This document shows positions 24,862 through 36,355 of a stretch of DNA of 64,000 bases, piece by piece. The stretch's first letter is position 1. Each line of letters starts with the position of its first letter. Made by a program: the position numbers and the translations under genes. The notes under the pieces are model-generated. The model saw only the letters and a list, made by a program, of their open reading frames with translations. It made no database searches and had not been told where the DNA came from. The DNA is taken from NCBI GenBank assembly GCA_033026295.1, contig CM065174.1:1477001-1541000 (forward strand), given 5' to 3'. Source of the DNA: Channa striata (taxonomy: Eukaryota; Chordata; Actinopteri; Anabantiformes; Channidae).

Positions 24862-25000
24862 CGTTTTGCTCTTTCTCTTCAGCATGTTCGCTCGTTCTAA
24901 AGTGATCACAGCATAGTGGTAAAATTTGTTGTGCGTCTCCTGGTGTTGTCGCTGTCTGACATACAATCACAAACACACAAACGTGTCTTTTTCACTAGAA

Positions 25001-25067
25001 ACACACACACAGGCAGCTGGGTGTGTGTATGTGTGTGTGTGTGTGTGTGTGTGTACGTACGTGTGTT
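25001..25067. repeat. Adjacent (AC)n and (GT)n runs, potential hairpin
   Basis: An AC run (25001-25011) and a GT run (about 25021-25054, with one TA interruption, then acgtacgtgtgt) are separated by about ten bases (ggcagctggg). The AC and GT arms are complementary on one strand, and the spacer contains the palindrome cagctg, so the segment could fold into a short hairpin. Confidence 0.85.
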
Positions 25068-26737
25068 TGCAGAGTCCTACTGACAGAGTACATAAAGAAG
25101 GTGTGACAGGCATGTCGATCTCCTGCATACTCAGTGTGTGTCAGCCACCAGCTGTCTCTGATGGGGGGGTCTGTGTGCTTGTAGGATATCAAGCTGCCTT
25201 TTTTCTTATTCGCTCGCATCTTTCTGAAAATATGCAGTAATATAAAATGTGCAGGTCTTAAATGTGTGTTATAACTAACAGTTTCTGGCAGGAGATGCTG
25301 AGAGCTTTGTGACAAGTGCAGTTGTTTGTTGAAAACACTGAGCAGCTTGCTGGCTTTGTTAGTCTGCCATGTTATTTTATGTCCACATCTATCGAACGTA
25401 CCCAATTAGGCACCTATTATTCTACAAAATATCACTTAATATTTTATTTGTCAGCCTGAGATGTTTGGGGAAAACCCAGCGGAAATGGGTCATCAGCACC
25501 AGACGTTCGTTGTCTTGAGCACGACAATGAAGAATGCGGTTGTGGTTCAGAGAAACACCACTGTCTGAGTGGAATGCATATTAATTGAAGCTTGAAAGAT
25601 TTTTGTTGTCATGGTTACAAAACAACCACACAGGTAATTACTCACAGCTTCAAGCAACTTTGGAGACACAGCATGCTGTGTTTTCTGAATGAGTTGTGGA
25701 AATATGCTCCAAAATGTGGAGCGAGATGCTGTCGGTGCCTCCCATAAGGTCATATTCATAGTTCAGCACAGACAGAAACCCAGACGTACGTACGTACTGC
25801 GGTGGGTGGGAAACGTAACCGTGGTCCTGTCGAGAAGCATCGGAGGCCGCTTCACGCTGGGCTAAGAGGAGACCAGATGGTTACTTGCATCTTTAGTCTC
25901 TTTGTCCAGTGTAAAGGTGGACGCTGAAGGTTAGCAAGGAAGACAGGTGGACATAAATGATGGTGTTAGGTCAGTCTGTGTTTTGTAATGAAAAGCTAAG
26001 CTATTGTTCCAGAAGTGAAAGTAGTTTAGATACAAAGACAAAACCAGTTAATGGAAGCTATGTCTAGCTGATTTAAAACACACTCATGCTGCTGATAAAT
26101 CTGAATTATTGAACCAATAAACTATAAATCTCAGATATAGATCACCCACAACTTAATGTGTCTCCTGTCCTCTTCACTGGAGACATCAAGGGCAGACTTG
26201 ATGGACTTCTGCTGGGCTCCATATACATACATGAATATGTATCACAGGCATCGTCATGCCTTGACTTGTCATCTCTTTCCCTCCAGCCCGTGTGCTTTTA
26301 TATTGACGCGTATGATTCTCCCAGTGAGCGAGGACACATCTGTTTGCCAGCAAAAGACACGAGCATCAAGGACATTTCTGCCTCCTGAAGCAAAGATGAG
26401 GACAATGCGACTGTCTGCAGCGGCGGCAGCAGCTGTAAAGCAGAGGAGAGGATAACAATGGTTTTATAGGCGCTGGGAAGCTTCTGATAGTGTTGGTGGT
26501 GCCATCAGAGGCTAATATCATTTACGGGCGTTTGGATGGGAGTGTAACGATTTCTCGCCTAATTTCTTCCTGCTGTATCGCTGCTTTAAAGGGACATAAT
26601 GGAACGTTCTCGAAACTTTTAGATGTAGAAATACAGTAAGGCGTCCTATTAAAAAAATTGCTTCCCCCTGCAAACCCCGGAACACTTTGAGACCGAGCTT
26701 ATGAGAAGAGACGATATAAAAAGTTTAAAGGCAATAG

Positions 26738-26778
26738 CTATCTATCTGTCTATCTGTCTATCTGTCTATCTGTCTATC
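26738..26778 (+). repeat. TATCTGTC tetranucleotide-type microsatellite
   Basis: A compound tetranucleotide array of alternating TATC and TGTC words gives an 8-base unit (tatctgtc) repeated about four to five times, uninterrupted. Confidence 0.93.
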
Positions 26779-27941
26779 GAGGCGTCTGTGTGAGAAGTTC
26801 TAGGTGGACTTTATTCCTCCTCCTCACGTCATGTATAATGGATCACAGGATTCATTCTTTAACGCAGTGATTGCTTTTCTGTTGGTAAACACTTTGGATG
26901 CAAAAGGGCTGAGACTGCTCTGCAGAGACGAGCGGCACAGTCAGACAACCTCCACAAACGGCAATTTGACTGCCAATTGCTCAATTCGCAGAACAAATTC
27001 GCCACCTCATTGCAGACAGAATGGGTTTTCAGCTACGTTAAAGTAACGTCTCAGAGCAGTTTAGCTTTGTGAGCGGGATCTTTCACAATAGCTACCCACA
27101 CTCATATCTGTGTGAAGAGGGTTCGGAACTAAAAGAACACGTTCCTGTTTATAGGCGATGTTGCATTCATCTGAGAGCAACAATTTCAAAAGTCGGGATG
27201 CCAAGTTCATTTCTGTCTTGGATGTAATGAGAAAAATGTCGGTGCGTTGATTTGCCACCAGTGCTGGAGCTTCTAAGGCTACCACGTAGTATGTGAAGAT
27301 AGAGATCCCCTGTTGTTGAGTCGGGCGTCTGTTCGTTGCCCCTTTTGACACTAGTCTCAAAATGGCAGCTGCTTTCTCTTCCAATTGCACTAAAATGGCT
27401 GCTGGCAGGTGTTACACTGTTTTCAACAATGAAGTGCCAGTCAGGACGGCTAACAGCAGCAGCAGCAGTTTCAGCTGTTGAACTCTTACGTTCACCACAG
27501 CTGCTAGATGTCCTCAAACACTATGACACGCCACTGGTTGTTTTTGGCAGCTGGTAAGTAAGTAGCCATTTTACAGAAGGGCAGTCTCCAAATTACAGAC
27601 ACGTTCATTCTTCTGTTGATACTAGAATTGGAGATGAGCACTGAACACAGACACACTCCAGGTTACGACGCTCTCAGGAGAAAATATCGTGCCACCCTCT
27701 GAAAACTGGCAAAACAAGGATCGTCTCCATTATTTATGTGAGTGAAAAAAGAAAACGTATGTGTGACCCCGTCATAAAATAAATTCACTCATCTGGCCCA
27801 CGTGCATGTGGTGCTGTGGTTCCTAACAATGAGAGCAGGCACACACTCTGGGGCTGCATGTGGATGTGGGTCAAGTTTTCTGCAATTCCCACAAAGTTTA
27901 TTCTGCAGACACAAAGAATGACGCTCGTTCAACAGGCTTAT

Positions 27942-27965
27942 ATTCAATTCAATGCTGAATTGAAT
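27942..27965. repeat. Perfect 10-bp inverted repeat with 4-base loop
   Basis: ATTCAATTCA (27942-27951) and TGAATTGAAT (27956-27965) are exact reverse complements around an ATGC loop, which is itself close to self-complementary. AT-rich stem; no known function. Confidence 0.85.
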
Positions 27966-29755
27966 CATTTCGCCACCAAAGGGGTTGAACGTCCCTCACA
28001 GGTAGGCCGAGACTGAGTCAGGCTCCGAGTCACCACACTGTGAGCCCTCCAACTCTACCTCATCCTGCTTCCCCTCCGTGCCTCACTTTAAGTGTGGCTA
28101 AGGAATTCAGGGAACATGCAGAGCACAGGTTAGAGGCGTTAAAATTTTCCCGGGACCAGATGGTGAAGAACATGAAGTATTTAGGAACTTTTTTCCTGAG
28201 ACATTGGTAAAGACCAAACTTGGACCTAAAGCATTTGGACTAAATGTTGCTTTTTTGTTTTCGGGACCTTGATGAAAATAACCTTAAATCTTGATTTGGC
28301 TGTGATTTTCATTTTGCATACAACCTTCCAAGTTTGCAAACACTGGACTAGAAACAGCGATGCGGAGCGAGTCTATCATACACGTTGGAAAAGTTTGCAT
28401 ATTTCTAGTCTAAGTATTCTCCCTATTCTTCCCTTTAAAGGATTTTGATTAGCGATCATTTTCACGTTTTGTCATTTCAGCTGCAAAGGTTCAGCACAAC
28501 AGGGTTAGTTCAGGAATAATACCGTCACCCGTATTGTCTCATATCTCTGTGTGTGATACATATATTGTATTCTTTTCTTTTCTCTTCTCAGTTCTCATTT
28601 TGAATCTATTCAGATCTATTCTCTCCAACATCATGCAGCCACATGGTTTTGGTTACAGATAGAAGCCTCTGTATTGAACAATAGCAATGAGCAGGCACGC
28701 TGAACAAAAGCCTCTCGGTCTGTGACAGAGTTTAGCTCGCTGCTAATGGGAACCGACGCTCAGAGGCCTAAAGTGCATAGAAAGCGATCATCTCCACTGG
28801 CATAGAAGAGAAACCACAGGGGACGAATAACTGAATGAATAGAAGACAGAGAGAGAGTAGTGCTAGGAAAATAAAGGAGGGTTTAATAAACGCAACGGAG
28901 ACAATAAATTTGTGAAGACTGTTATTAGCGCAGGTATTGTATCTCCAGGTTTGATTTCATGGCTCTTGAAAGAACAATAGAAGAGTGAAACTATTTATTA
29001 TCAAGATGTGTTTCCACCGATGCTCAGAGTATTCTCCGTCTCCGTATCTTCACAGCACGTTCATCTGTTAAATCCTCTACAGAGATGTAGATGAAGATAT
29101 AAAAGAAGCAGGGATTATTTTCACACCACATTTCTTAGCACATAACTCTGGCTGCTGCCAAGCAGAGGCTGGGTGCTGAATGTTTACAACATCCAGACTA
29201 AATCTAGATGTGAAGTTTGAGGCGTGATTGGAGCCAAGATTAAAATCCCAGGAAATAAATCAAGGAGTAGAAGTTAATTTCCCTTTGTTATGTTTGCGTT
29301 TCGACCGCATCTGAAGATAAATTAGACTGGTAACTGATTAAAACGCTTTATTTCATGCCCAAAAACACAAGAGTCGTTATGTTGTTCTTTGTAAATTACT
29401 GTTGCCAGAGATGAACCCTACAAATTCTCCTACAGATTAGGTGTTTGTGCCCGGTTGTCTTAGAAATGCTTTTTAGAAGCGACCGGGCTTTCTTGTAGTT
29501 TGTGAAGACTGTTAAACTCTTTGAAAAAGCTTGATCAGCTGTAACCCACTTGATTAGAGAGGCCGACATATCTGTGGAGTCGTTGGTGTGTTGCCTGTGA
29601 CACTATCAAACACTTCCAGTGCAGCCTTATTAGTGTGGTCGTTAGGTGCCACTGCCGATGCCGAGCTCTGCAGAGGTAAGAAAGCTGTGGATGCTTTGAC
29701 TCCGGTGACAATGTTTTTGTAGACACTGAACTGTTGAACCGTTAGCCAGAAACGG

Positions 29756-30460
29756 TTGAGCCTGATGCACAGACTTATTCCCATTCTCGTCCCAATTCCT
29801 AAAGTGGAAGAGAAACTGAAACGGATGCAGTCAGGAGGTATTAATAGCGGCATAAAAGAAGCCGAAGGCTGGTGTGCTCCTGTGGTGCCTGTCATTAAAA
29901 AGAACAAAACAACAAAAATCTGTGTGGATTTAACCAAACAAAGCAATGAAGCAGGAGAGGTTTGTTCTAAACACACTTGACATTGCACCAGAGCCATCAG
30001 GGGTTACTGTTTTCTCAACCATGAATACCTCAAGTGGTTTCTGGTGGATACCGCTTGGTGCTTTTGTTCACTGAGGCTTCCATTTGGAATTACATCTGCC
30101 CTGGAAAAATTTCTACAAACGATGAGCACAATCCTGTTCTGGACAAAGTTCATGACCACGATCTCAGAGCAGTAATGGAAGAGCTTCAGAACTAGATCTA
30201 AACAAACAAAAGTGCCAGCTTGGGATGTCCGAGCTCAGGTTTTTTTGGACACATTGTTGCGAAAAGCCGGCGGAGATTGAAAAGGTTGGAGCCATCATTG
30301 AACTGTCCATCCCCACTAACATTACAGAGCTACGTCAGATGACAGGGACGATCGACTATTTCAGCATGTGTCTTTCTGACCTTTTATCTACCATGCACCC
30401 AATCAACAGCCCCCAAACCATGACGCAGCGCAGATTTGGGGTGAGGCTCAGGAGCCAGTA
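29756..30460 (+). pseudogene. Gypsy reverse transcriptase domain, broken
   Basis: RT part of the gypsy fossil. The first frame (29756-29980) holds VEEKLKRMQ and WCAPVVPVIKK; a second frame (about 30001-30068) holds VFSTMNTSSGFWW and ends at a stop; a third (about 30072-30137) holds LPFGITSALEKFLQTM. The sequence then jumps from 'MSTIL' to VHDHDLRAVMEELQ, skipping the segment that should contain the catalytic IDD residues. ELRFFWTHC follows, then ITELRQMTGTIDYF near 30325-30365. Family knowledge: RT copies element RNA into DNA. The deletion removes two of the three metal-binding aspartates, so the domain cannot work. Confidence 0.85.
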
Positions 30461-30499
30461 ATTCCAACAGGCAAAGACGATACTATTACATGACCAAGC

Positions 30500-31151
30500 C
30501 CACAGTGGTTAGTGCAGACACCAGCAGCTTCGGCTTACAGCTCTGGAGATGGGGTCCGGCCAGTTGCCTGTGGGTCATGAACTGAAGATGGTTTTGCCAG
30601 TCTATGCGCAAGTGTGCAGTTTGTGAGGTACCTACAAGGCATGGAAAAGTTCCCTGTGCAAACAAACTATAAACTGCTTGTTCTTGGATGAGGCTCCTGT
30701 GAGATGCCAGCGGTTGTTTATTGGTCTGAGGTTTAATGTTGAAGCAGTTTATGTTCCAGGAAAGCAGTTTGCTGTTGCTGATTCTCTATCTCACAACCTC
30801 CTGCATGACGATGGCAAATCTGACACTGATATAATAAAAATATATGTGCAGTCACTGACATCCACAAGACCAATAACTGAGAATGCAATGACTGATTGCA
30901 TGTCATCAGAGAGGCCACAAGCCATGATGCCAAGCTTCAAACAGTCTCTTCCTTTATCACCAGTGGCCGGCCAGCCGACCTATCACAAACACCACGCACT
31001 GGACGGAATTCCTGCTGCCAGAGAGCACGTACCAGAAGCTGAGGGGCTCCTTCTGTTTAATGAAAGGATTGATGTTCCCCTCTCACAGAGGGAAACAATA
31101 ATCTCTCAGGTCCATGAAGGCCATCAGACGCTCGCTAACTGCGGCGAGTGA
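30500..31151 (+). pseudogene. Gypsy RNase H and integrase entry, broken
   Basis: Near 30508-30545 the frame reads VSADTSSFGLQL, matching the first RNase H block with its conserved D. After a frame change, the 157-codon frame from 30678 reads DEAPVRCQRLF, NVEAVYVPGKQ and ADSLS, the C-terminal RNase H block, then a linker, then LLLFNERIDVP and VHEGHQTLANC, the beginning of the integrase N-terminal zinc-binding domain. This is the longest intact frame of the element; it ends at a stop inside the zinc-binding region. The middle of RNase H is shortened. Confidence 0.85.
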
Positions 31152-31870
31152 GCAGCTATGTCCCTGCGGTGGCACAGAAATGGTTAAAAGATGTGAGCTG
31201 AGGAAAAGGCCTACTCAAAAACGAGCCACTGATGGACCAGAACGCTACCACACCTGGCATGGCAGAAAACGGTAGCAGACATTTATTAGCAGGATGGTAA
31301 CAGTAACTATCAGTACCTGGAGGTAGTGGATTACTATTCACGCCACATGTCAGCAGAGTTCAGACAGTTTAGTCCTCACTATCCACAAGCCAACAGAGCT
31401 GCAGAAAAGAGTAGCCACAGTTAAAGTGATCTGTTTCCAGCCAGTCCCTCTGCTCAGTGACTATAATACTGTCAAACTGAAGGGCCCGCAAACCAAAAAG
31501 CCCATCACTTCTTCTCCAACAGACATCAATCAGGAAGGCCCTTACCTGAACTTCAGCGAGGTCAGACTGGTAGTGTCACACCGGATGGAGAAAGACGCTG
31601 GAAAACTCGGTCCAGATCCTATTATTTCCAGACACAGCAGGGCCTGCTTGCCCGCAGGAACTGAAAACACATTCAGGAAGCAGCACCACCATTAGTGTGA
31701 GATACAGCACAGAGACTTGTGAACCAAGCCAGGATATAACTCCCTCTCCCAGCACTCCTGTTACTTCAGTTCCCTCTGTACCAGTCAGCCCAAGGCTGCA
31801 CCCATAAAAACCTCAGCTGGGAAAACCGTTAGAACTCCTTAGATTCAAAGACTCTGCCGTGTCGCAGCAT
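31152..31870 (+). pseudogene. Gypsy integrase core remnants and C-terminal tail
   Basis: EVVDYYSRH (near 31319-31345) corresponds to the first part of the integrase core, and SPHYPQANRAAEK (near 31374-31412) to the segment with the catalytic E. These normally lie tens of residues apart but are almost adjacent here, so the middle of the core, including its second catalytic D, is deleted. The 89-codon frame at 31426-31695 and the sequence after it fit the variable C-terminal region, ending with SAGKTVRTP near 31812-31838. No 3' LTR was recognised. Confidence 0.75.
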
Positions 31871-32745
31871 TGTTGTTCCCATGTTCTATCTGTAAGAACC
31901 ATAAAGAATCTGATAATCAGTTCAAGTCAGAATGAATATCAAAAACTACCAGCTTATAAAAACAGTGTCTGGGTAATTTTGGATGCAATATTTTACATGT
32001 GTTTATATTAAAGGACTGAGACGTTAAGTGTTTAGCATGTTATCTTAAGTCAGCTGAAAGGGGGGGGGCGTGATTTAGAGTAAACCATACAGGACATCCC
32101 ATATGAATTTACCTGACACGCAAAACCCAAAGTGGATTAACCAATAATAATAGTAATAATAAGGTATAAGTCAATATATACAGTAGATCATAGATACACA
32201 ATCATCAAATTATCGATACATCTAAGCATTCTCTGAATACTAAAGACAAACCTGTTTCATAGTGTCTGCGTCTTCCATTCTACAGTCATCTCGGTTTGTC
32301 TTTCCAAACGATACGCTAAAGGTAATGAGACCAGACTGAGTTACGTAACAAGGATGAAAATAGGTTTGGCTTGTATCATGTTTGCTGCATGTAAAACCTA
32401 AAAAGTCTGAATTTAATAACTAATTTTCAGTACTTGAAGTGCGTAATTTGGAGTCGGACGTCCTTGGCGTCTTACTGAAGGACACGTCTGTCAGATTCCA
32501 CACCTTTCATCTGAAGGACACAAACCATCACAGCAGAACATGGAGACGAAACAAAACACACACTTTTCTCAGGGATCGTCTTTTCTTTCATGTTGACACA
32601 CGTCCCGTCAGTTTCTTCCTTCTCAGCCTGTTTTTTGTGATTCTTTTGATTCGGCCTGTGAATGTTGCGTAAGTCAAGAGTGACAAAATCCGGTGTTTCT
32701 CCAGACACAAATGTCTTACTGTTCCGTCTGAGTTTCAGGCTTTAG
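31871..32745. other. Noncoding DNA between two gypsy fragments
   Basis: No gene is supported. It includes a G9 homopolymer near 32060-32068 and an AT-rich patch with aataat words (32140-32165). I could not find an LTR here, although one would be expected near the right end of the plus-strand gypsy element. Confidence 0.5.
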
Positions 32746-33156
32746 CTAAACGCTTACACGCTGCATCTTCCATGAATGAAGGAGTGTGAGTGTGTCCTGC
32801 CTGACAGTCCACGCTGTCTTTATGCTGCTCTCCCGAACTCGTTGGAGTCGCAATGCAACGCAAGCGCGGCGACGAATGGAAGGCGACGCCCGGCTTGTTG
32901 AGCTTGTTGTCGGTTGCAGGTCAAACACTGTGTCCAGTCCCATGCTGCAGATTAACTCAGCAGGTTTCTTAAAGCAGTCGATTTTGCCGCGTTTCCAGCG
33001 TGACCATGTGAGCAGTCTTCTGGGTGCGGCCGACAGTTTCACAGTGCTAGGCAAAAGTAAAATGGAGGAGCTGTGCACTGCTGCAACTAGTAAATTGCCG
33101 CTATCAATAAGACACTTAATGGCAACTGTGGAAAAGTGAGACTCTTCCCTGTGCAA
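32746..33156 (-). mobile_element. Possible gypsy retropepsin fragment, minus strand
   Basis: A 136-codon minus-strand frame begins with a retropepsin-like active-site segment, AIKCLIDSGN (D-S-G triad near 33097-33105), followed by 'LLPSTVKLSA' and later 'GLDTVFDLQP', which resembles the second half of the aspartic protease of K02A2.6-like gypsy elements as I remember it. After that the match fades, suggesting a frameshift. The frame is on the opposite strand to the pol fossil 0.9 kb to the left. An overlapping 117-codon plus-strand frame is probably its shadow. The identification rests mainly on IDSGN and one downstream block, so it is tentative. Confidence 0.4.
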
Positions 33157-33663
33157 CCTGTGCTGGTCAGCACATTAGACTCCGGGAGCTGCTGTGAAAC
33201 ATGGTGCCACTTACCTCTGACGTCCTGGTTAGGATGCAAGGTCTATCAGAAGGATGCCGTATGTTGAATGCCCCATAAACACAAGGACTGTGACAAAGAA
33301 AAGCATTTGCTGTATGTCTGTGTTTGAAGTTGCTGGTCGGCCAACTTTCAACTAGATTTAAGGTTAGAGGTGAAGTGAACGGAGCGTGTTCAGTATGATG
33401 TAAGTGAATTAGATTACAGGCTTAAACACGTGTTCTACACGTGCGCTGGAATTTCAGAAATCATTACGCCATTATCAAACCGTGATGTTAGTGAGGATGT
33501 GGCTGAATGCTAATGCTAGCTGTTGTCTAATGGCAATGAGAATTTAAATGTTCACTTACAAGAAAATCCATGTCTTCGAAGCATCAACATCTGAAGCTGT
33601 GAGAGGTCTGGGACAACCTGGGACACGGCAAAAAAGACTTAAGTCCCCGCTATGTGCTCTGAT

Positions 33664-33697
<34 letters not shown>
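33664..33697 (+). repeat. (GT)17 microsatellite
   Basis: Uninterrupted GT run of about 34 bases; it encodes the CVCV repeats of spurious forward peptides. Confidence 0.95.
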
Positions 33698-33700
<3 letters not shown>

Positions 33701-33929
33701 CTGCTTACATGTGCAGGCGTGTATGGGGGTTTGTAAAGTGTGTTAATCCATCAGTGGAAGGTCAGCCCCGCGGGGTTTCCTCATTGTTGTTTAACAGAGA
33801 ACTTTTCGTCCCCGTCAGCACAAACAGGGAGGCAGAGGAGAGGGTGGGGGCGAAGCTGCCTGCCGGGGGCCAGTAACAACACCTGGACTGATGCATCCAG
33901 ATGAATCCACTGCACATCCACAGCCAACT

Positions 33930-34125
33930 CTGCCTTTTCCTTTCATCTCTTTGGTCCCATTACCTCCAACTCCTTTCCTGTCTTCTGTCCATCTCTTTGT
34001 ATCCAAGTCCCACCTCAAATATTTTGTCCTTCCTCCATTTTCTCCATCTCCTGTGTTTTTCTTCTTGTTACTCTTTGCATTGATTTGGTCTTTCCTTCTC
34101 ATCCATGTCTCATCCTGTACTTGTT
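33930..34125 (+). repeat. Pyrimidine-rich low-complexity tract
   Basis: About 195 bases rich in C and T on the plus strand (recurrent cctttcc, tccatct, tcttctt) without a fixed period. Opposed frames of 60-95 codons here are compositional. Confidence 0.7.
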
Positions 34126-36256
34126 CTTTCTAACAGTAACAGAGTCTATGCTGAAGCTCTTTACATCTCACACAACAAACATGTTCTGTTCCATATCAAC
34201 CTTCATTACGGAGTATGTTTATATTGTATTACTGTTAAATTTCAGAATAGCATTTTTTATAACGACCCTTTGCATAAAAAACTAAAGATTAAACTGTTTA
34301 ACCCTGTTACATAAACATATTTTTATTTGATGCTGTAAATGAGAATCTACAAAGACTAAACCTTGTGCATAAATATGTTAACTACCATTTTATTGCTACT
34401 GTCCTGTCAAATAAAAAAAATAAAACATAATTAATGAACTGTCCAAACACAGACCAGATCAATGCACTTTTGATCTACATCTGTTTGATCATACATCAAC
34501 TAGATGTATGATCCTTATCAGTCATCAACCCTGATGGTCACACAGCAGGTTCACTGACACAACATTCAGTCAATGCACCAAGTGCCTTGTGGCACCGCAT
34601 GTGGCCAAACGACTGTGCTATTGTGCAGACTATTTATTAAAAACAATAAAAAAAGAGCAGGCTCTCATCAAGTTATTCAATATTTAGGGGAGAACAGGTA
34701 AATAGGAGTGTCAGATCAGATTTCTATATAAAGCATGTATGTGCTGGATCCAGCTAAACTAGATGGAAATGGAAGAGAATGTTTTCTATCAATTGAACAT
34801 GATTGTGTGTTGTTTACTAAAAAATTCATGTTTGCACTTTAGTTGTATAAAGGCATAATTTTTGGAAAGCGGGTTGCTCTGAAGCGTTTAACACACGATT
34901 GTTTTTTCTTTCACCGCTGCATCGTGGCTGCTGGTTGCAGCCGTCATGAGCAGGGACTGCTTTACAAGCTCTTGGTGGACGGAGTCACACACGGAAACGC
35001 ACTGAAATGAAAGCGATGTCGTCGGTCTGAAAACTCAGTGATTGTCGGTCAGAGTTTAGTGTAGCTACTTTCTGGCATTTTACACTTTGTGGCATTTTAA
35101 CTGCAGACTAGTCTCCGCCTAGACGGAATCTTTCAGGTTGCTAATTGCTTCCGTACTAAACCTGATCTCCAGAGGCTACAAATGGACGAACGTGCACTTC
35201 ATATATGGAGGCAGAGTCAGCTGATGGAGCGGGACATTAATAAAACTCTGTGTCAGCCTTTAATAACGTAACATCTCTAAACATACCGTAGTATAAAATC
35301 TGTGACTGTATTTTCTGTAGGACACGAGCCTGTTAAACTCTAAATGAGTCAGTATCCTCTCAGTTTACAGAATATTTAAATTATAAGACTAGTTATTTGC
35401 TGAGAGCAGTGCAAACAAGTTAATTTCACAACCGAGTAATCCTCTGGATATAACAGCATTTGCTTTTGCATCTCTTGACATGATTGGTTATTCACAGGAA
35501 GTGATCGTTGCATATTCGGGGAAAAGAAGCCGATGTGTGCGTTGCATTGTGGACTTTATGCTGGAGCTGTGTCGGTCTCTGCAATGAGTCTGAGGGAATC
35601 CTCACGTCACCAATGAGATGGGCCAAAGTACTTCAAAGCGAACGGGGATTGACGTTCTGACGTCAGACTAATTACTGTGCGTTCAAGTGTGGGAGATCAG
35701 TGCAGATAAAGATGTCCCAAAATATTAAGGATCTTTAGGACGTGTTGACACCGCCCTAAAGATCATGTTCAGTGCTCACTGCTCGAATAATCCAAGATTG
35801 TTTTTATTTTAAAAATGTTTCTCTGTTTGAGAATTTTACAATAAAACCAAGAGTATTAAAGTTATTTCAGCAGTGCTCATCAATTTGAGTTTTAACAGCC
35901 TCTCAAAATGTAATGTTCCAGTTATCAGTCAGCAGAAAGTCTGATCCAACTGTTTCTATTCTCTTTATCAGAGATTAGACGCTGTTTATTAGATGATGGG
36001 CTGCACTGGGAAGAATGTGTGTATCGGTGTGTTCTGCCCAGTTGTTTTGTAATCTATGCTGTTTTCTCACATGATGATTTTTATTTCCTCTGAGATCCCA
36101 GTTGTCTATAATGAACCAGTATTTGTATCTGTGCTATTCTCGTCTGCGTCTCTTTGAGAACCGGTGGGTTCTGTCAGTCTGAAAGGTGCGTTACCTGGTG
36201 CTGTGACACCTGACAGCCATCGTCCAACAGCACAGACTGACCTTCACAGAACAACA

Positions 36257-36300
36257 GTGTGTGTGTGTGTGTTTTGTTCATTGAGTGCATGTTCAGCACC

Positions 36301-36351
<51 letters not shown>
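36257..36351. repeat. Opposed (GT)n and (CA)n microsatellites
   Basis: A GT run (36257-36272) and a CA run of about 48 bases (36304-36351) are separated by 31 bases. The runs are complementary on one strand and could form a hairpin with a 31-base loop. Frames through it give the TH/CV repeats. Confidence 0.92.

Positions 36352-36355
<4 letters not shown>

Larger units (their letters stand above)
25068..29755. other. Long noncoding stretch
   Basis: No gene is supported in about 4.7 kb. Around 27060-27560 there are overlapping opposed frames of 73-116 codons and a short CAG run (27453-27468) without any recognised domain. A short ACGT repeat lies near 25785-25797. The last 200 bases before 29756 may be the decayed upstream part of the gypsy element but cannot be aligned by eye. 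Confidence 0.5.
29756..31870 (+). mobile_element. Ty3/gypsy retrotransposon pol fossil
   Basis: Broken but collinear pol of a Ty3/gypsy LTR retrotransposon, resembling the K02A2.6-like group common in fish. In order: RT start (VEEKLKRMQ, then WCAPVVPVIKK and ICVDL), RT middle (VFSTMNTSSGFWWIPLG, LPFGITSA), post-RT region (ELRFFWTH, ITELRQMTGTIDYF), RNase H (SADTSSFG, then NVEAVYVPGKQ and ADSLS), integrase zinc-binding entry (HEGHQ), integrase core pieces (EVVDYYSRH; SPHYPQANRAAEK) and a C-terminal tail (SAGKTVRTP). Stops and frameshifts separate most blocks, the RT catalytic IDD box has been deleted, and the middle of integrase is missing. No LTR pair, gag or primer-binding site could be recognised. 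Long inactive. Confidence 0.9.

Noticed and set aside
27453..27468. CAG trinucleotide repeat as a polyglutamine coding repeat (also near 55312-55327)
   Set aside because: Only about five units and not inside a supported coding frame.
29554..29997. 147-codon minus-strand frame over the start of the gypsy fossil
   Set aside because: It is antisense to recognisable RT sequence on the plus strand and has no domain of its own.
32786..33139. 117-codon plus-strand frame
   Set aside because: It overlaps the minus-strand frame that carries the retropepsin-like IDSGN motif and has no recognisable domain itself.
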